Shown one piece after another: positions 51,802 through 60,629 of a DNA stretch of 64,000 nt (position 1 is its first letter; each line of letters starts with the position of its first letter). Made by a program: the position numbers and the translations under genes. Source of the stretch: CALJXB01 sp965225935 (lineage in GTDB: Bacteria; Pseudomonadota; Alphaproteobacteria; Kiloniellales; JAKSDN01); assembly GCA_965225935.1 (NCBI GenBank), contig CBDDCC010000023.1:372001-436000 (forward strand), written 5' to 3'. The notes under the pieces are model-generated. The model worked only from the letters and a program-made list of their open reading frames with translations. It searched no databases and was not told the DNA's origin.

Positions 51802-51933
51802 ATGGCGGACGACGACGACCGCGAGCGCCGGGCGCGGCGACTCAGGGCCAAGAACCTGACGGTGCTGGCCGCGCTGGTGGCCTTCGTGGTGCTGGTCTAC
51901 CTGGTTTCGATCGTGCGCATGGGCGGAGGCTGA
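51802..51933 (+). CDS. CoxF-like small membrane protein of cytochrome oxidase assembly
   Basis: A 43-residue frame: ADDDDRERRARRLRAKNLTV followed by a single membrane helix (LAALVAFVVLVYLVSIV). GGAGG stands 6 nt before the ATG; an in-frame ATG at 51790 is less well placed. It sits exactly between ctaB and ctaG, where alphaproteobacterial cox operons carry such a CoxF gene. Role in oxidase assembly is inferred from position and topology. Confidence 0.75.
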   Translation: MADDDDRERRARRLRAKNLTVLAALVAFVVLVYLVSIVRMGGG

Positions 51934-51937
51934 GCGC

Positions 51938-52603
51938 GTGGGCCGGAGCGACAGCCAGCGACGGCGCGACAGGCGCAACCGGGCGACGGCGCTGCTGGTC
52001 TCCCTCGTGGTCTGCACCATGGTGGGCCTCGCCTTCGCCTCGGTGCCGCTCTACCGCCTGTTCTGTCAGGTCACCGGCTTCGGCGGCACCACCCAGGTGG
52101 CCGAGGCCCCGCCGGACCAGATCTCCGGGCGGGTCATCACCGTGCGCTTCAACGCCGACGTGAACCCGGCGCTGCCCTGGCGCTTCGGGCCGTCGCAGCC
52201 GGCCGTCGCGGTCCGCGTGGGCGAGCCCGGCCTCGCCTTCTACGAGGCCGAGAACCTGTCGGACCGGCCGGTCACCGGCACGGCGACCTTCAACGTGACG
52301 CCGCTGAAGGTCGGCCAGTACTTCAGCAAGACCGCCTGCTTCTGCTTCGACGAGCAGCGCCTGGCGCCGGGCGAGGCGGTCGAAATGGGCGTCAGCTTCT
52401 TCATCGATCCGGCCATCCTGGAGGACCGGAACCTGGACGACGTCAAGACCGTCACCCTGTCCTACACCTTCTTCCGCAGCCTGGACGACGAGGACGAGGA
52501 CGGCGGGGCGGCGCCCGAGCCGCAGTCGAGCGGCGAGGAACCGCCGAAGGACCCGGAGAGCCGCCAGGCCGCCGCGGCGGCGGACGGCGCATCCTGGAAC
52601 TGA
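51938..52603 (+). CDS. ctaG: cytochrome c oxidase assembly protein CtaG/Cox11
   Basis: 221-residue copper chaperone that delivers CuB to subunit I. One N-terminal membrane helix (LVSLVVCTMVGLAFASVPLYRLFCQ) precedes a periplasmic beta-sandwich with the copper motif CFCF (C134 and C136 in ACFCFDEQ). An acidic, Ala-rich tail follows. GTG start at 51938, 4 nt after the CoxF-like stop. Confidence 0.95.
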   Translation: MGRSDSQRRRDRRNRATALLVSLVVCTMVGLAFASVPLYRLFCQVTGFGGTTQVAEAPPDQISGRVITVRFNADVNPALPWRFGPSQPAVAVRVGEPGLAFYEAENLSDRPVTGTATFNVTPLKVGQYFSKTACFCFDEQRLAPGEAVEMGVSFFIDPAILEDRNLDDVKTVTLSYTFFRSLDDEDEDGGAAPEPQSSGEEPPKDPESRQAAAAADGASWN

Positions 52604-52656
52604 GCGGCGACCGGAACGGCACCACGAGAGGCAACGGGGGCAAAGAGAGCAAGGCC

Positions 52657-53457
52657 ATGAGCGAAGCCCATACCCATCAGCAGACCCACCCCTATCACAT
52701 GGTCGATCCCAGCCCCTGGCCGGCGCTGGGCGCATTCTCGGCCGGGACCCTGGCGGTCGGCGCCGTGCTGTTCATGCACGACGTGACCTCCATCGTGATG
52801 ATCGTCGGCTTCCTCCTGGTGCTGCTCACCATGGTCGTCTGGTGGCGCGACGTGATCCGGGAGGCCACCTTCGAAGGCCATCACACCCCGATCGTCCAGC
52901 TCGGCATGCGCTACGGCATGATGCTGTTCATCGCCTCGGAGGTGATGTTCTTCGCCGCCTTCTTCTGGGCCTTCTTCAACGCCTCCCTGTTCCCGACCGA
53001 AGCCATCGACTTTACCTGGCCGCCGCCCGGCGTCGTGGTCTTCCCGGCCTTCGGCGTGCCTTTCCTCAACACCATGATCCTGCTGTTGTCGGGCTGCACC
53101 ATCACCTGGGCGCACCACTGCCTGCGCGAGGGCGACCAGAAGAACACGATCAACGGCCTGGCGCTGACCATCGTGCTCGGCCTCATCTTCACCGGGCTGC
53201 AGGCCTACGAGTACGCCCACGCCGAGTTCGGCTTCCGCGAGGGGATCTACCCGACGACCTTCTACATGGCGACCGGCTTCCACGGCTTCCACGTCATCAT
53301 CGGGACCACCTTCCTGATCGTCTGCCTGTTCCGGGCCATCAAGGGCCACTTCAAGCCGGACCATCACTTCGGCTTCGAGGCGGCGGCCTGGTACTGGCAC
53401 TTCGTCGACGTGGTCTGGCTGTTCCTCTTCAGCTGCGTCTACCTCTGGGGCTCTTGA
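52657..53457 (+). CDS. coxC: cytochrome c oxidase subunit III
   Basis: 266-residue seven-helix subunit that stabilises CoxA. Recognisable are HPYHMVDPSPWP, WWRDVIREATFEGHHTPIVQLG, the EVMFFAAFFWAFF segment with the conserved Glu, and the C-terminal WYWHFVDVVWLFLF. Downstream of ctaG in the cox operon. Confidence 0.96.
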   Translation: MSEAHTHQQTHPYHMVDPSPWPALGAFSAGTLAVGAVLFMHDVTSIVMIVGFLLVLLTMVVWWRDVIREATFEGHHTPIVQLGMRYGMMLFIASEVMFFAAFFWAFFNASLFPTEAIDFTWPPPGVVVFPAFGVPFLNTMILLLSGCTITWAHHCLREGDQKNTINGLALTIVLGLIFTGLQAYEYAHAEFGFREGIYPTTFYMATGFHGFHVIIGTTFLIVCLFRAIKGHFKPDHHFGFEAAAWYWHFVDVVWLFLFSCVYLWGS

Positions 53458-53491
53458 CCTCCGGCCGCCGGGCGGCCATCTGAGCGGGACC

Positions 53492-53875
53492 ATGTCCGAC
53501 AGCGGCTACCGTTCCCGGGTCTCGCCGATCGCGGCCGGTCTCGCCTGCAAGTGCCCGCGCTGCGGGCGCGGAGCCCTTTTCGACGGCTACCTGACGGTGG
53601 CGCGGTCCTGCTCGGTCTGCGGCCTCGATCTCCAGAAGGCCGACAGTGGCGACGGCCCAGCGGTCTTCATCATCTTCATCCTGGGCTTCCTCGTCGTGCC
53701 GCTGGCGCTTCTGTTCGAATCCCTGGTCGAGCCGCCGCTCTGGGTCCACCTGCTGCTCTGGCCGCCGATCGTGCTCGGCGGGGCGCTCGCCCTGCTGCGG
53801 CCCATGAAGGGCCTCTTGATCGCCCTGCAGTACCACCACCGGGCCAGCGACTCGGGCACCGAGAGCTACGACTGA
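53492..53875 (+). CDS. DUF983 membrane protein
   Basis: 127-residue protein regularly found in alphaproteobacterial cox operons. An N-terminal zinc-ribbon-like pair (CPRCG and CSVCG) is followed by two membrane segments (VFIIFILGFLVVPLALLF; WVHLLLWPPIVLGGALAL). Function unknown; probably oxidase assembly. Confidence 0.9.
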   Translation: MSDSGYRSRVSPIAAGLACKCPRCGRGALFDGYLTVARSCSVCGLDLQKADSGDGPAVFIIFILGFLVVPLALLFESLVEPPLWVHLLLWPPIVLGGALALLRPMKGLLIALQYHHRASDSGTESYD

Positions 53876-53900
53876 CCCGAGCCAGGAAAGGGGGCCGGCC

Positions 53901-54653
53901 TTGCGTCGCTTCCGGCCGAGCTTGTGGCCGACCCTGTTCACCCTCCCCACGCTGATCGTGCTGGTCGCCCTCGGCGTCTGGCAGGTGCAGCGGCTCCACT
54001 GGAAGGAGGCGCTGATCGAGGAGCGTCAGATGCGCAGCGCCCTCCCCGCGGCCGCCCTGCCCGAGCACATCGCGGCGCCGGAGGACCTTGAGTACACACC
54101 CCTGAAGGTGCGGGGCCAGTTCCACCACGACCGGGAGCTCTTCCTGGCGGCGCGCACCCTGAACGGCCGCGTGGGCCTCCACGTGGTGACGCCCTTCGAG
54201 CTGGCCGACGGTCGCGTCCTCATGATCGACCGGGGCTGGATCCCGGAGGCCGGGCGCGACCCCGCGACCCGTCCCGAGGGGCAGATTCCCGGCGTCATCG
54301 AGGTGAGCGGCCTCGGCCGCCTGCCGGGCTGGAAGGGGCTCGACTGGATGCAGCCCGAGAACCTGCCGGTGGAGAACCTCTGGTTCTGGGTCGATCCGCC
54401 GGCCATGGCGGCCGCCGCCGGCCTGCCGAAAGCGGTCGAGAGCCTCTATCTCGACGCCGGGCCGGCCGAGAACCCGGGCGGCTGGCCGCGCGGCGGGCAG
54501 ACCCGGATCGAGCTGCCCAACGACCACCTGCAGTACGCGATCACCTGGTTTTCCCTAGCGGTCGCCCTGGTGGTGATCTACCTCGTCTATCACCTGCGCC
54601 ACGAGACGGGGAAAGCCCCCCGAAAGGCTCCCGAGGACGAGGAGGGACCATGA
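53901..54653 (+). CDS. SURF1-family oxidase assembly protein
   Basis: 250-residue inner-membrane protein assisting heme a insertion into CoxA. Two membrane helices bracket a periplasmic domain: TLIVLVALGVWQVQRLHWK near the N-terminus and YAITWFSLAVALVVIYLVY near the end. SURF1 hallmarks are GVWQVQRL, MIDRGWIP and NDHLQYAITWFSLA. The start is TTG with AGGAAAGGGGG upstream. Its stop overlaps the M32 gene as ATGA. Confidence 0.93.
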   Translation: MRRFRPSLWPTLFTLPTLIVLVALGVWQVQRLHWKEALIEERQMRSALPAAALPEHIAAPEDLEYTPLKVRGQFHHDRELFLAARTLNGRVGLHVVTPFELADGRVLMIDRGWIPEAGRDPATRPEGQIPGVIEVSGLGRLPGWKGLDWMQPENLPVENLWFWVDPPAMAAAAGLPKAVESLYLDAGPAENPGGWPRGGQTRIELPNDHLQYAITWFSLAVALVVIYLVYHLRHETGKAPRKAPEDEEGP

Positions 54654-56143
54654 GCGCCTACGCCCGACTGGAGGAGCGGTTCCACCGACTCGGCGCCCTG
54701 CGCGAGGCGGCCGGTATGCTGCAGTGGGACGGGGCCACCATGATGCCCAAGGGTGGAGCCGAGGCGCGCGCCGAGCAGATGGCGGCCCTCGATGTGGCCT
54801 GCCACGAGATCCTGGCGGACCCGGAGACGACGGACCTGCTGGCGGCGGCGGAGCCGGAAGCGGACGGTCTCGATCCCTGGCAGCAGGCCAACCTGCGGGA
54901 AATGCGCCGGATCTGGCGCCACGAGACGGCGCTCGGCCCCGAGCTGGTGGCGGCCCTCACCAAGGCGGCCAGCCGCAGCGAGATGGTCTGGCGCGAGGCC
55001 CGGCCGGCCAGCGACTTCAAGGCGACCCTGGAGCCGCTCGGGACCCTCCTCGGCCTGGTGCGCGAGGCCGCGGCGGCCAAGGCAGAGGCCCTCGGCTGCT
55101 CGCCCTACGAGGCCCTGCTGGACGAATGGGAGCCCGGCGGCAAGGTCGCGCGCATCGACGCCATCTTCGAGTCCTACGCCGGCTTCCTGCCCGATTTCCT
55201 CGAACGGGTGCTGGCCGCCCAGGCGCGCAGCGGCAAGCGCCTGGCCTTCGCCGGTCCCTTCCCGGCAGAACGGCAGGAGGCCCTCGGACGGCGCCTGATG
55301 GAAAGCGTCGGCTTCGACTTCGAGCACGGCCGCCTCGACGTCTCCCTGCACCCCTTCTGCGGCGGCGTGCCCGAGGACGTGCGCATCACCACCCGTTACG
55401 ACCAGGCCGACTTCACCAGCGGCCTCATGGCGGTGCTGCACGAGACCGGCCACGCCATGTACGAGCGCGGCCTGCCGGCCGACTGGCGCCTGCAGCCGGT
55501 GGGTCTCGCCCGCGGCATGTCGCTGCACGAGAGCCAGTCGCTGCTGGTCGAGATGCAGGCCTGCCGCAGCCGGGAGTTCATCGCCTTCGCCCAGCCGCTC
55601 ATCCGCGAGGCCTTCGGCGGCGAGGGCCCGGCCTGGGAGACCCAGAACCTCATGCGCCACTATCATCGGGTCGAGCCAGGCCTCATCCGGGTCGACGCTG
55701 ACGAGGTGACCTACCCGGCCCACGTCATCCTGCGCTACCGCCTGGAGCAGGCCATGCTGGCGGACGAGCTGCCGCTGGAGGACCTGCCCGGCGCCTGGAA
55801 CGAAGGCATGGCCGAGCTGCTCGGCATCGCGCCCCCCGACGACCGGGACGGCTGCCTGCAGGACATCCACTGGTACGATGGCGCCTGGGGCTACTTCCCG
55901 ACCTACTCGCTGGGCGCCATGACCGCGGCCCAGCTCTACGCCGCCGCCCTCGAGGCCGAGCCCGGCATCCCGGCCGCCATGGAGAAGGGCGACTTCGCGC
56001 CCCTCATGGCCTGGCTGCGCCGGAACGTCCACGCCAAAGGCTCGCTCCTCACCAGCGACGAGCTCCTCACCGTCGCCACCGGCCGCCCCCTCGACCCCGA
56101 GATCTTCGAGCGGCACCTCGCGGCGCGCTATCTGGGGACGTGA
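54650..56143 (+). CDS. M32 family carboxypeptidase
   Basis: 497-residue zinc carboxypeptidase (Taq-type). The active site is HETGH at residues 264-268, followed by LHESQSLLVEMQ with the third zinc ligand Glu. Other family segments are LPLEDLPGAWNEGMAELLG and YFPTYSLGAMTAAQL. It removes C-terminal residues from peptides in the cytoplasm. Coupled to surf1 by ATGA although unrelated in function; here the typical cox-thrC order is left. Confidence 0.93.
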   Translation: MSAYARLEERFHRLGALREAAGMLQWDGATMMPKGGAEARAEQMAALDVACHEILADPETTDLLAAAEPEADGLDPWQQANLREMRRIWRHETALGPELVAALTKAASRSEMVWREARPASDFKATLEPLGTLLGLVREAAAAKAEALGCSPYEALLDEWEPGGKVARIDAIFESYAGFLPDFLERVLAAQARSGKRLAFAGPFPAERQEALGRRLMESVGFDFEHGRLDVSLHPFCGGVPEDVRITTRYDQADFTSGLMAVLHETGHAMYERGLPADWRLQPVGLARGMSLHESQSLLVEMQACRSREFIAFAQPLIREAFGGEGPAWETQNLMRHYHRVEPGLIRVDADEVTYPAHVILRYRLEQAMLADELPLEDLPGAWNEGMAELLGIAPPDDRDGCLQDIHWYDGAWGYFPTYSLGAMTAAQLYAAALEAEPGIPAAMEKGDFAPLMAWLRRNVHAKGSLLTSDELLTVATGRPLDPEIFERHLAARYLGT

Positions 56144-56592
56144 GGGGATCCGATTTCAGCAAATGCTTTGAAGGTTGTTTCGGCAAGGCCACGTTGCTTC
56201 CTGACGCAATAGATCACTGGCTTTAGCACCAGATGTTGCTTGGAACCGTGATCATGTAACAGTCTCCTTCTTTCGGTACAATAATCACTGGTTTGGCAGC
56301 ACAGTTAGCGACAGTATTCTTCGGGTTCCTTTTCCGTAAAATCTCATATCCGACAACAGATGACTAAAATTCGGGTTAGCTTAGCCTTCGGGTTAGAGCA
56401 TTGGGAAGGCACGCCTTCGGCGCTCTAGTATGAGCCCACAAATCAACTCTGCAAGTTGCGGTCTACCCGCAACAGATGTAATCTCATAGGGTCTCTTGAT
56501 TGACTTTGCCCGAGCAATGCTCCGCCAAGGTCGAAAGTGAGACGCGCCTGTTGCCGCGCGGGTTCGCCCGCCCTGGAATGAGGAACATGGGA
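56144..56592 (+). other. low-GC leader region of the GHKL ATPase gene
   Basis: About 450 bp without a credible gene. It holds three direct copies of TTCGGGTT (56320, 56370, 56387), a repeated ATCACTGG (56213, 56284), and two hairpins: AGAGC/GCTCT enclosing GAAGG/CCTTC (56395-56426), and GTTGCGG/CCGCAAC with a 5-nt loop (56455-56473). A TTG-initiated extension of the ATPase frame would begin at 56500. Confidence 0.55.
56293..56320 (+). promoter_or_regulatory. candidate promoter of the GHKL ATPase gene
   Basis: TTGGCA (56293-56298) and TATTCT (56315-56320) are 16 bp apart and match the sigma70 consensus at five and four of six positions. The transcript would have a leader of roughly 265 nt containing both hairpins. 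Confidence 0.35.
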
Positions 56593-58470
56593 ATGTCTAC
56601 ACGCCCGATGGCGGTGGAAAACATCGCCTTTTTACTTGACAGACTTGCTGCCGACACACCCCCCAATCAGCAAATCCGCGAACTGACCCAAAACGCCATC
56701 GAAGCGATACAACGTCGATGGGCCGCCGGTGACGACTCTCCCGGCATGATTCACTGGGATGTCGACTGGACGCATCTCGAGCATGAAACCCGGTTTAAGC
56801 TCGCCATCATTGACAATGGCGATGGGATGACTGCCGAGGACATGAAAAACTACCTGAACAGCTTGGCGGTCCAAGGCGCTGGACACAGCCAGGACATCAC
56901 CGCGAATTTCGGTGTCGGTGCCAAGATAACTGCACTTCACGCTAACCGAGACGGCCTAGTCTACAAGTCATGGCGAGACGATGTCGGGTCCATGGTGCAG
57001 CTCCACCGTGATGACGAAAAGAACATCTACGGTTTGCGTTCGTTCGACATGCCGGACGGCACAATGCACTGGTCGCCTCATATTAAAACAACATTGAAGC
57101 CGACGATCGTAACTTCGTCAGGTACGAAAGTGACACTCCTCGGGTGTTCAGAGGGAGAAAACACTTGTCTGCCTTCTGATGGCGGCGGTGCCAACTGGAT
57201 CATTCGGTACCTCAGCCAGAGGTACTTCCGGCTTCCAGAAAACCTGAAAATTCAATGTCGCGTGCTGACGAAGAACGAAGATGAGTGGCCGATCGAGGAA
57301 CCGGATGCCAGTGTCCAGACCTTCAACATGCAAACGATCAGACCGGCAGGGGACCTGTTGGACAGTTACGCTTCGTCCAGGGGCGAAGTGCGGCTCTCCA
57401 ATGCCACAGCCCACTGGTGGGTGTTCGACAACCCTGTCGACATCTCACACAAGATGAGCACACGCGGTGGCCGTACCGGCCATGTAGGCGTCGTATTTCA
57501 GAACGAAGTCTACATCCGGCGCACACCACCGAGTTCGCGGCGCATTTTGGCCGGCTTTGGCATCATCTTCGGAGCGGAACACGTCGTCATCTATGTTGAG
57601 CCTCGAGGCACTGGCCAGGATGTAGTTAGGGCGGATACAGCTCGGAGTCGCGTCATCATAAACGGTGAAGACGTTGAAGAGGCCAATTGGTGGGAAAAGT
57701 GGGGCGCCGAGTTCAAGGAGAAGATGCCGCCGGAAGTCGAAACCAAAATCCAGGAGATCATAGCAAAGACTGACCAGGATCCAGACGGCAAGCTGAACGA
57801 GCGCATCAAAGAACGTCTTGAGAGGATCAAAGAACTCCTTCGGCCAAGTCGATATCGCCGTGACCCGGACGGGATATTGCGTGCCGTAGGGAATGTAACA
57901 GGTGGTTCACCAAAAGATACGGACGATGTTCATTCCGCACCTGAGGAACCATCACCGCACCGACCGCAGCGAGGCCGAACTAGCACAGAGTATCTTGCCG
58001 ACCTTGTGGAAGTCGAAGGCAATCCGGCCAGTGAAGTTGAGACAAAACCAACCCGTCCCGATGTAGTCTGGGTTTCGGTGGCTACCAAGACCCGGGAACG
58101 CGATGACAACGACGACCGTGCAGCATGGTTTGCGGGCGATCCAACCACAGACAACATCATTAAGGCGAACCGGGATTTCCGCGGTTACCGGGATCTAATC
58201 GCTTACTTCTCGAAAAAGTTCAACTCGGACGGCAATGACCACATTGCAATGAAGATCAAGGAACATGTCGAGGAGTGGATGGAGTTCCAGTTGATCGAGG
58301 CGGTGATGACCGTCCGCAACCTGGAGAACGGTAACACTTGGGACAAGGAATTTATCAAGACTGCGTTGTCGGCAGAAGCGCTCACGACGTTGATGATGTC
58401 CCGGTTCCTCGTAATTGAAAAAGTTAACCGCAGCGTTGGCAATGAGATCGCAAAGCCGGCCGCCGCGTAG
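56593..58470 (+). CDS. solitary GHKL (Bergerat-fold) ATPase of unknown function
   Basis: A 625-residue soluble protein. The N-terminal ATPase domain has the N-box IRELTQNAIEAI (residues 28-39), the DNGDGM loop (74-79) and NFGVGAKITALHA (about 105-117), the Hsp90/MutL/MORC-type nucleotide site. A beta-rich middle part follows, then a charged helical stretch (LNERIKERLERIKELL), a Ser/Pro/Asp linker and a C-terminal domain with ANRDFRGYRDLIAYF. There is no kinase DHp, zinc or nuclease motif. The start at 56593 has AGGA 8 nt upstream; TTG 56500 and ATG 56578/56587 are alternatives. Base composition is clearly lower in GC than the neighbours (26 of 60 at 57061 versus 41 of 60 at 49621). No partner gene is adjacent, and function is not known. 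Confidence 0.85.
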   Translation: MSTRPMAVENIAFLLDRLAADTPPNQQIRELTQNAIEAIQRRWAAGDDSPGMIHWDVDWTHLEHETRFKLAIIDNGDGMTAEDMKNYLNSLAVQGAGHSQDITANFGVGAKITALHANRDGLVYKSWRDDVGSMVQLHRDDEKNIYGLRSFDMPDGTMHWSPHIKTTLKPTIVTSSGTKVTLLGCSEGENTCLPSDGGGANWIIRYLSQRYFRLPENLKIQCRVLTKNEDEWPIEEPDASVQTFNMQTIRPAGDLLDSYASSRGEVRLSNATAHWWVFDNPVDISHKMSTRGGRTGHVGVVFQNEVYIRRTPPSSRRILAGFGIIFGAEHVVIYVEPRGTGQDVVRADTARSRVIINGEDVEEANWWEKWGAEFKEKMPPEVETKIQEIIAKTDQDPDGKLNERIKERLERIKELLRPSRYRRDPDGILRAVGNVTGGSPKDTDDVHSAPEEPSPHRPQRGRTSTEYLADLVEVEGNPASEVETKPTRPDVVWVSVATKTRERDDNDDRAAWFAGDPTTDNIIKANRDFRGYRDLIAYFSKKFNSDGNDHIAMKIKEHVEEWMEFQLIEAVMTVRNLENGNTWDKEFIKTALSAEALTTLMMSRFLVIEKVNRSVGNEIAKPAAA

Positions 58471-58566
58471 CTTTTCATAGTCGAAGAGTTGAACACGGTA
58501 CCAACAGGGCCGGTTCGATCTTGTGCTGCCAACGAAGGCCGTTTCTCTAGCGCTCCTTCCACAGTA

Positions 58567-59484
58567 CTAGAGGACCGGTGCCGCCGGCCCCTCGCGCCGC
58601 GCGACCAGGAAGTCGATGAAGAGACGGAGCGGCTCTAGGCGGCGGTTCTGATCAGGGTAGTAGAGGTAGTAGGGCGGCAGCTTCACCACGTAGGGGTCGA
58701 GGAGCGTTTCCAGCGTTTCCGCCCGGAGCTCGTCCTCGATCATGGGGCGGAGGCACCAGCCGATGCCCTGGCCGTCGCGCACGGCCTGGCGCAGCGTCTC
58801 CATGTCGTCGACCAGGAGCCGGGTCGGCGCGTCGACGCTCTTCGTCTGGCCGTCCTCCATGAACTGCCAGTCCTGGACCCGGTTGGCCGTGCGGTACCTG
58901 TAGCGGACGCACCTGTGGTCCAGCAGCTCGCCCGGATGCCGCGGCCGTCCGAAGGTCGCGAGGTAGGCGGGCGCCGCGAAATAGCAGGGGCTGAGCGGCC
59001 CGGTCAGCCGCACCGCCACCATGCCCGGCGTCACCCGGTCACCCAGGCGGAAGCCCGCGTGAAGACCCTCCCCGACGATATCGACCAGCTCTTCGTTGAT
59101 GGAGAGATTCAGCGAGATCTCCGGGTAGCGCGCCTGGAACTGGGCAAGCGCCGGTGCGATGACGATCTTGTAGGCGCTGATCGGCAGGGTGAGGCGCAGG
59201 GTGCCGGTCTTGGAGCGGCCGATGGCCCGGGTGCCCTCGATCGCGCCCACGATCTCCTCGAAGGCGGGCCCGGCCCCGGCGAGCAGCGCCCGCCCGGCCT
59301 CGGTCAGCTCCAGGGAGCGGGTGGTGCGCACCAGCAGGTCGACGCCGATCCGGCGCTCGAAGGCCCTCAGCTGATGGCTGACGGCCGGCGCGCCGACGCC
59401 GAGCGCCCGGGCCGCGGCGCGCAGGGAGCCCGCCCGGACGATGGCCAGGAAGACTTCGAGACCACCAACGGGAGTCCGGTCCAT
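58567..59484 (-). CDS. LysR-family transcriptional regulator
   Basis: 305 residues. The N-terminal winged helix-turn-helix reads LEVFLAIVRAGSLRAAARALGVGAPAVSHQLRAFERRIG, followed by a substrate-binding domain (GTLRLTLPISAYKIVIAPALAQFQARYPEI). Divergent from the EamA transporter gene across 141 bp, so it probably controls that gene. The effector is unknown. Confidence 0.92.
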   Translation of the reverse strand: MDRTPVGGLEVFLAIVRAGSLRAAARALGVGAPAVSHQLRAFERRIGVDLLVRTTRSLELTEAGRALLAGAGPAFEEIVGAIEGTRAIGRSKTGTLRLTLPISAYKIVIAPALAQFQARYPEISLNLSINEELVDIVGEGLHAGFRLGDRVTPGMVAVRLTGPLSPCYFAAPAYLATFGRPRHPGELLDHRCVRYRYRTANRVQDWQFMEDGQTKSVDAPTRLLVDDMETLRQAVRDGQGIGWCLRPMIEDELRAETLETLLDPYVVKLPPYYLYYPDQNRRLEPLRLFIDFLVARREGPAAPVL

Positions 59485-59625
59485 TATTCGAAATTACTCA
59501 GCAATATGATGATAGCTCAATATCTATTCGTATAATACGGCTCCCGTTACCATGGCGGTCTCGCAGCCGGGGCTCTCGCGGCGGCCGCTGCAAGGCACAG
59601 ACGCAGGGACGGCAGCGAGGGACGG
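59485..59625 (+). promoter_or_regulatory. LysR/EamA divergent regulatory region
   Basis: An AT-rich block next to the lysR start contains a perfect TATAAT at 59531-59536 that could be the -10 of the transporter gene, without a good -35. ATTATTCGA (59483-59491) and TCGTATAAT (59528-59536) form an inverted repeat with one mismatch, spanning the block, and may hold LysR half-sites. Confidence 0.4.
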
Positions 59626-60594
59626 GTGGTGGCGCGGAGGCAGGAGGCGAGACCCCAGCGGACGGGCGAAGGCATCGCCACCATCCTGGCGTCGGTCCTG
59701 GCCATGGCCTTCGCCGACGCGGTGGTGAAGCTGGTCAGCGCGGATCTCACCCTGTGGCAGGTCTTCATCGCCCGCTCCCTGGTCGCGGTCCCCCTCATGG
59801 TCGCCCTGCTGCTCGTGACGGGCATCGGGCTCGGACTGCGGGCGCCCGGCTGGGCCCTCCTGCGCAGCGGGCTTCTGGTGCTCACCTGGATCGCCTTCTA
59901 CGCAGCGCTGCCGGTGCTCAGCCTCTCCGTGGCGGCGGTCGCCGTCTACACCAACCCGATCATGATCGCCCTGCTGTCCGCCCTGCTGATCGGCGAGCCC
60001 GTCAGCGGGCGCCAATGGACGGGCGTGCTGCTGGGCTTTCTCGGCGTGGTCGCGATCCTCAAGCCCGGGACCGACGCCTTCTCCTGGTTCACGCTGCTGC
60101 CGCTGCTGGCGGCGGCCCTCTACGCCGTCGCCATGATCCTGACCCGGAGCAAATGCCAGGAGGAGGCGCCGCTCACCCTGGGGCTCGCCCTGCACGGCTC
60201 GTTCCTGGTGACGGGCCTGATCGCGACGGCCGTGCTCGCCCTCCTCGGCCTCGCCAACGGCACGGTGGCCGCCTACCCCTTCCTCTTCGGCGGCTGGGCG
60301 CCCATGGGTCTCCCGGAGTGGGGCCTGATGGCGCTCATCGGCGCCCTCTCGGCCGCCTACTTCGTCGGCGTCGCGCGCGCCTATCAGATCGCCGCGCCCC
60401 CGATCATCGCCACCTTCGACTATGCCTACCTGGTCTCGGCCGCCCTCTGGGGCTTCGTCTTCTTCGCCGAGACGCCCGACCTCCTCACGGTCTGCGGCAT
60501 GGTCCTGATCACGGCGGCGGGCCTGCTGGTCGCGACGCCGGCCCCAAGAAAGACAGCGGCCGAGGCCGGCCACCGGCCGGGCGCAAGGGATTAG
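59626..60594 (+). CDS. EamA/DMT-superfamily transporter
   Basis: 322-residue inner-membrane protein with about ten helices in two EamA repeats (GIATILASVLAMAFADAVVKLV; TLLPLLAAALYAVAMILTRSK). Each repeat ends with the Pro/Gly-rich segment typical of the family (YTNPIMIALLSALLIGEPV; ETPDLLTVCGMVLI). Members export amino acids, drugs or other metabolites; the substrate cannot be told. GTG start with AGGGACG upstream. Confidence 0.9.
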   Translation: MVARRQEARPQRTGEGIATILASVLAMAFADAVVKLVSADLTLWQVFIARSLVAVPLMVALLLVTGIGLGLRAPGWALLRSGLLVLTWIAFYAALPVLSLSVAAVAVYTNPIMIALLSALLIGEPVSGRQWTGVLLGFLGVVAILKPGTDAFSWFTLLPLLAAALYAVAMILTRSKCQEEAPLTLGLALHGSFLVTGLIATAVLALLGLANGTVAAYPFLFGGWAPMGLPEWGLMALIGALSAAYFVGVARAYQIAAPPIIATFDYAYLVSAALWGFVFFAETPDLLTVCGMVLITAAGLLVATPAPRKTAAEAGHRPGARD

Positions 60595-60629
60595 CCGGTC
60601 GCTTCGGTGGCCACGGACGGGCCCAGGGA

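Noticed and set aside
56484..56666. 60-codon minus-strand frame across the ATPase start
   Set aside because: Overlaps the conserved N-terminal part of the ATPase on the other strand and has no ribosome site or motif.
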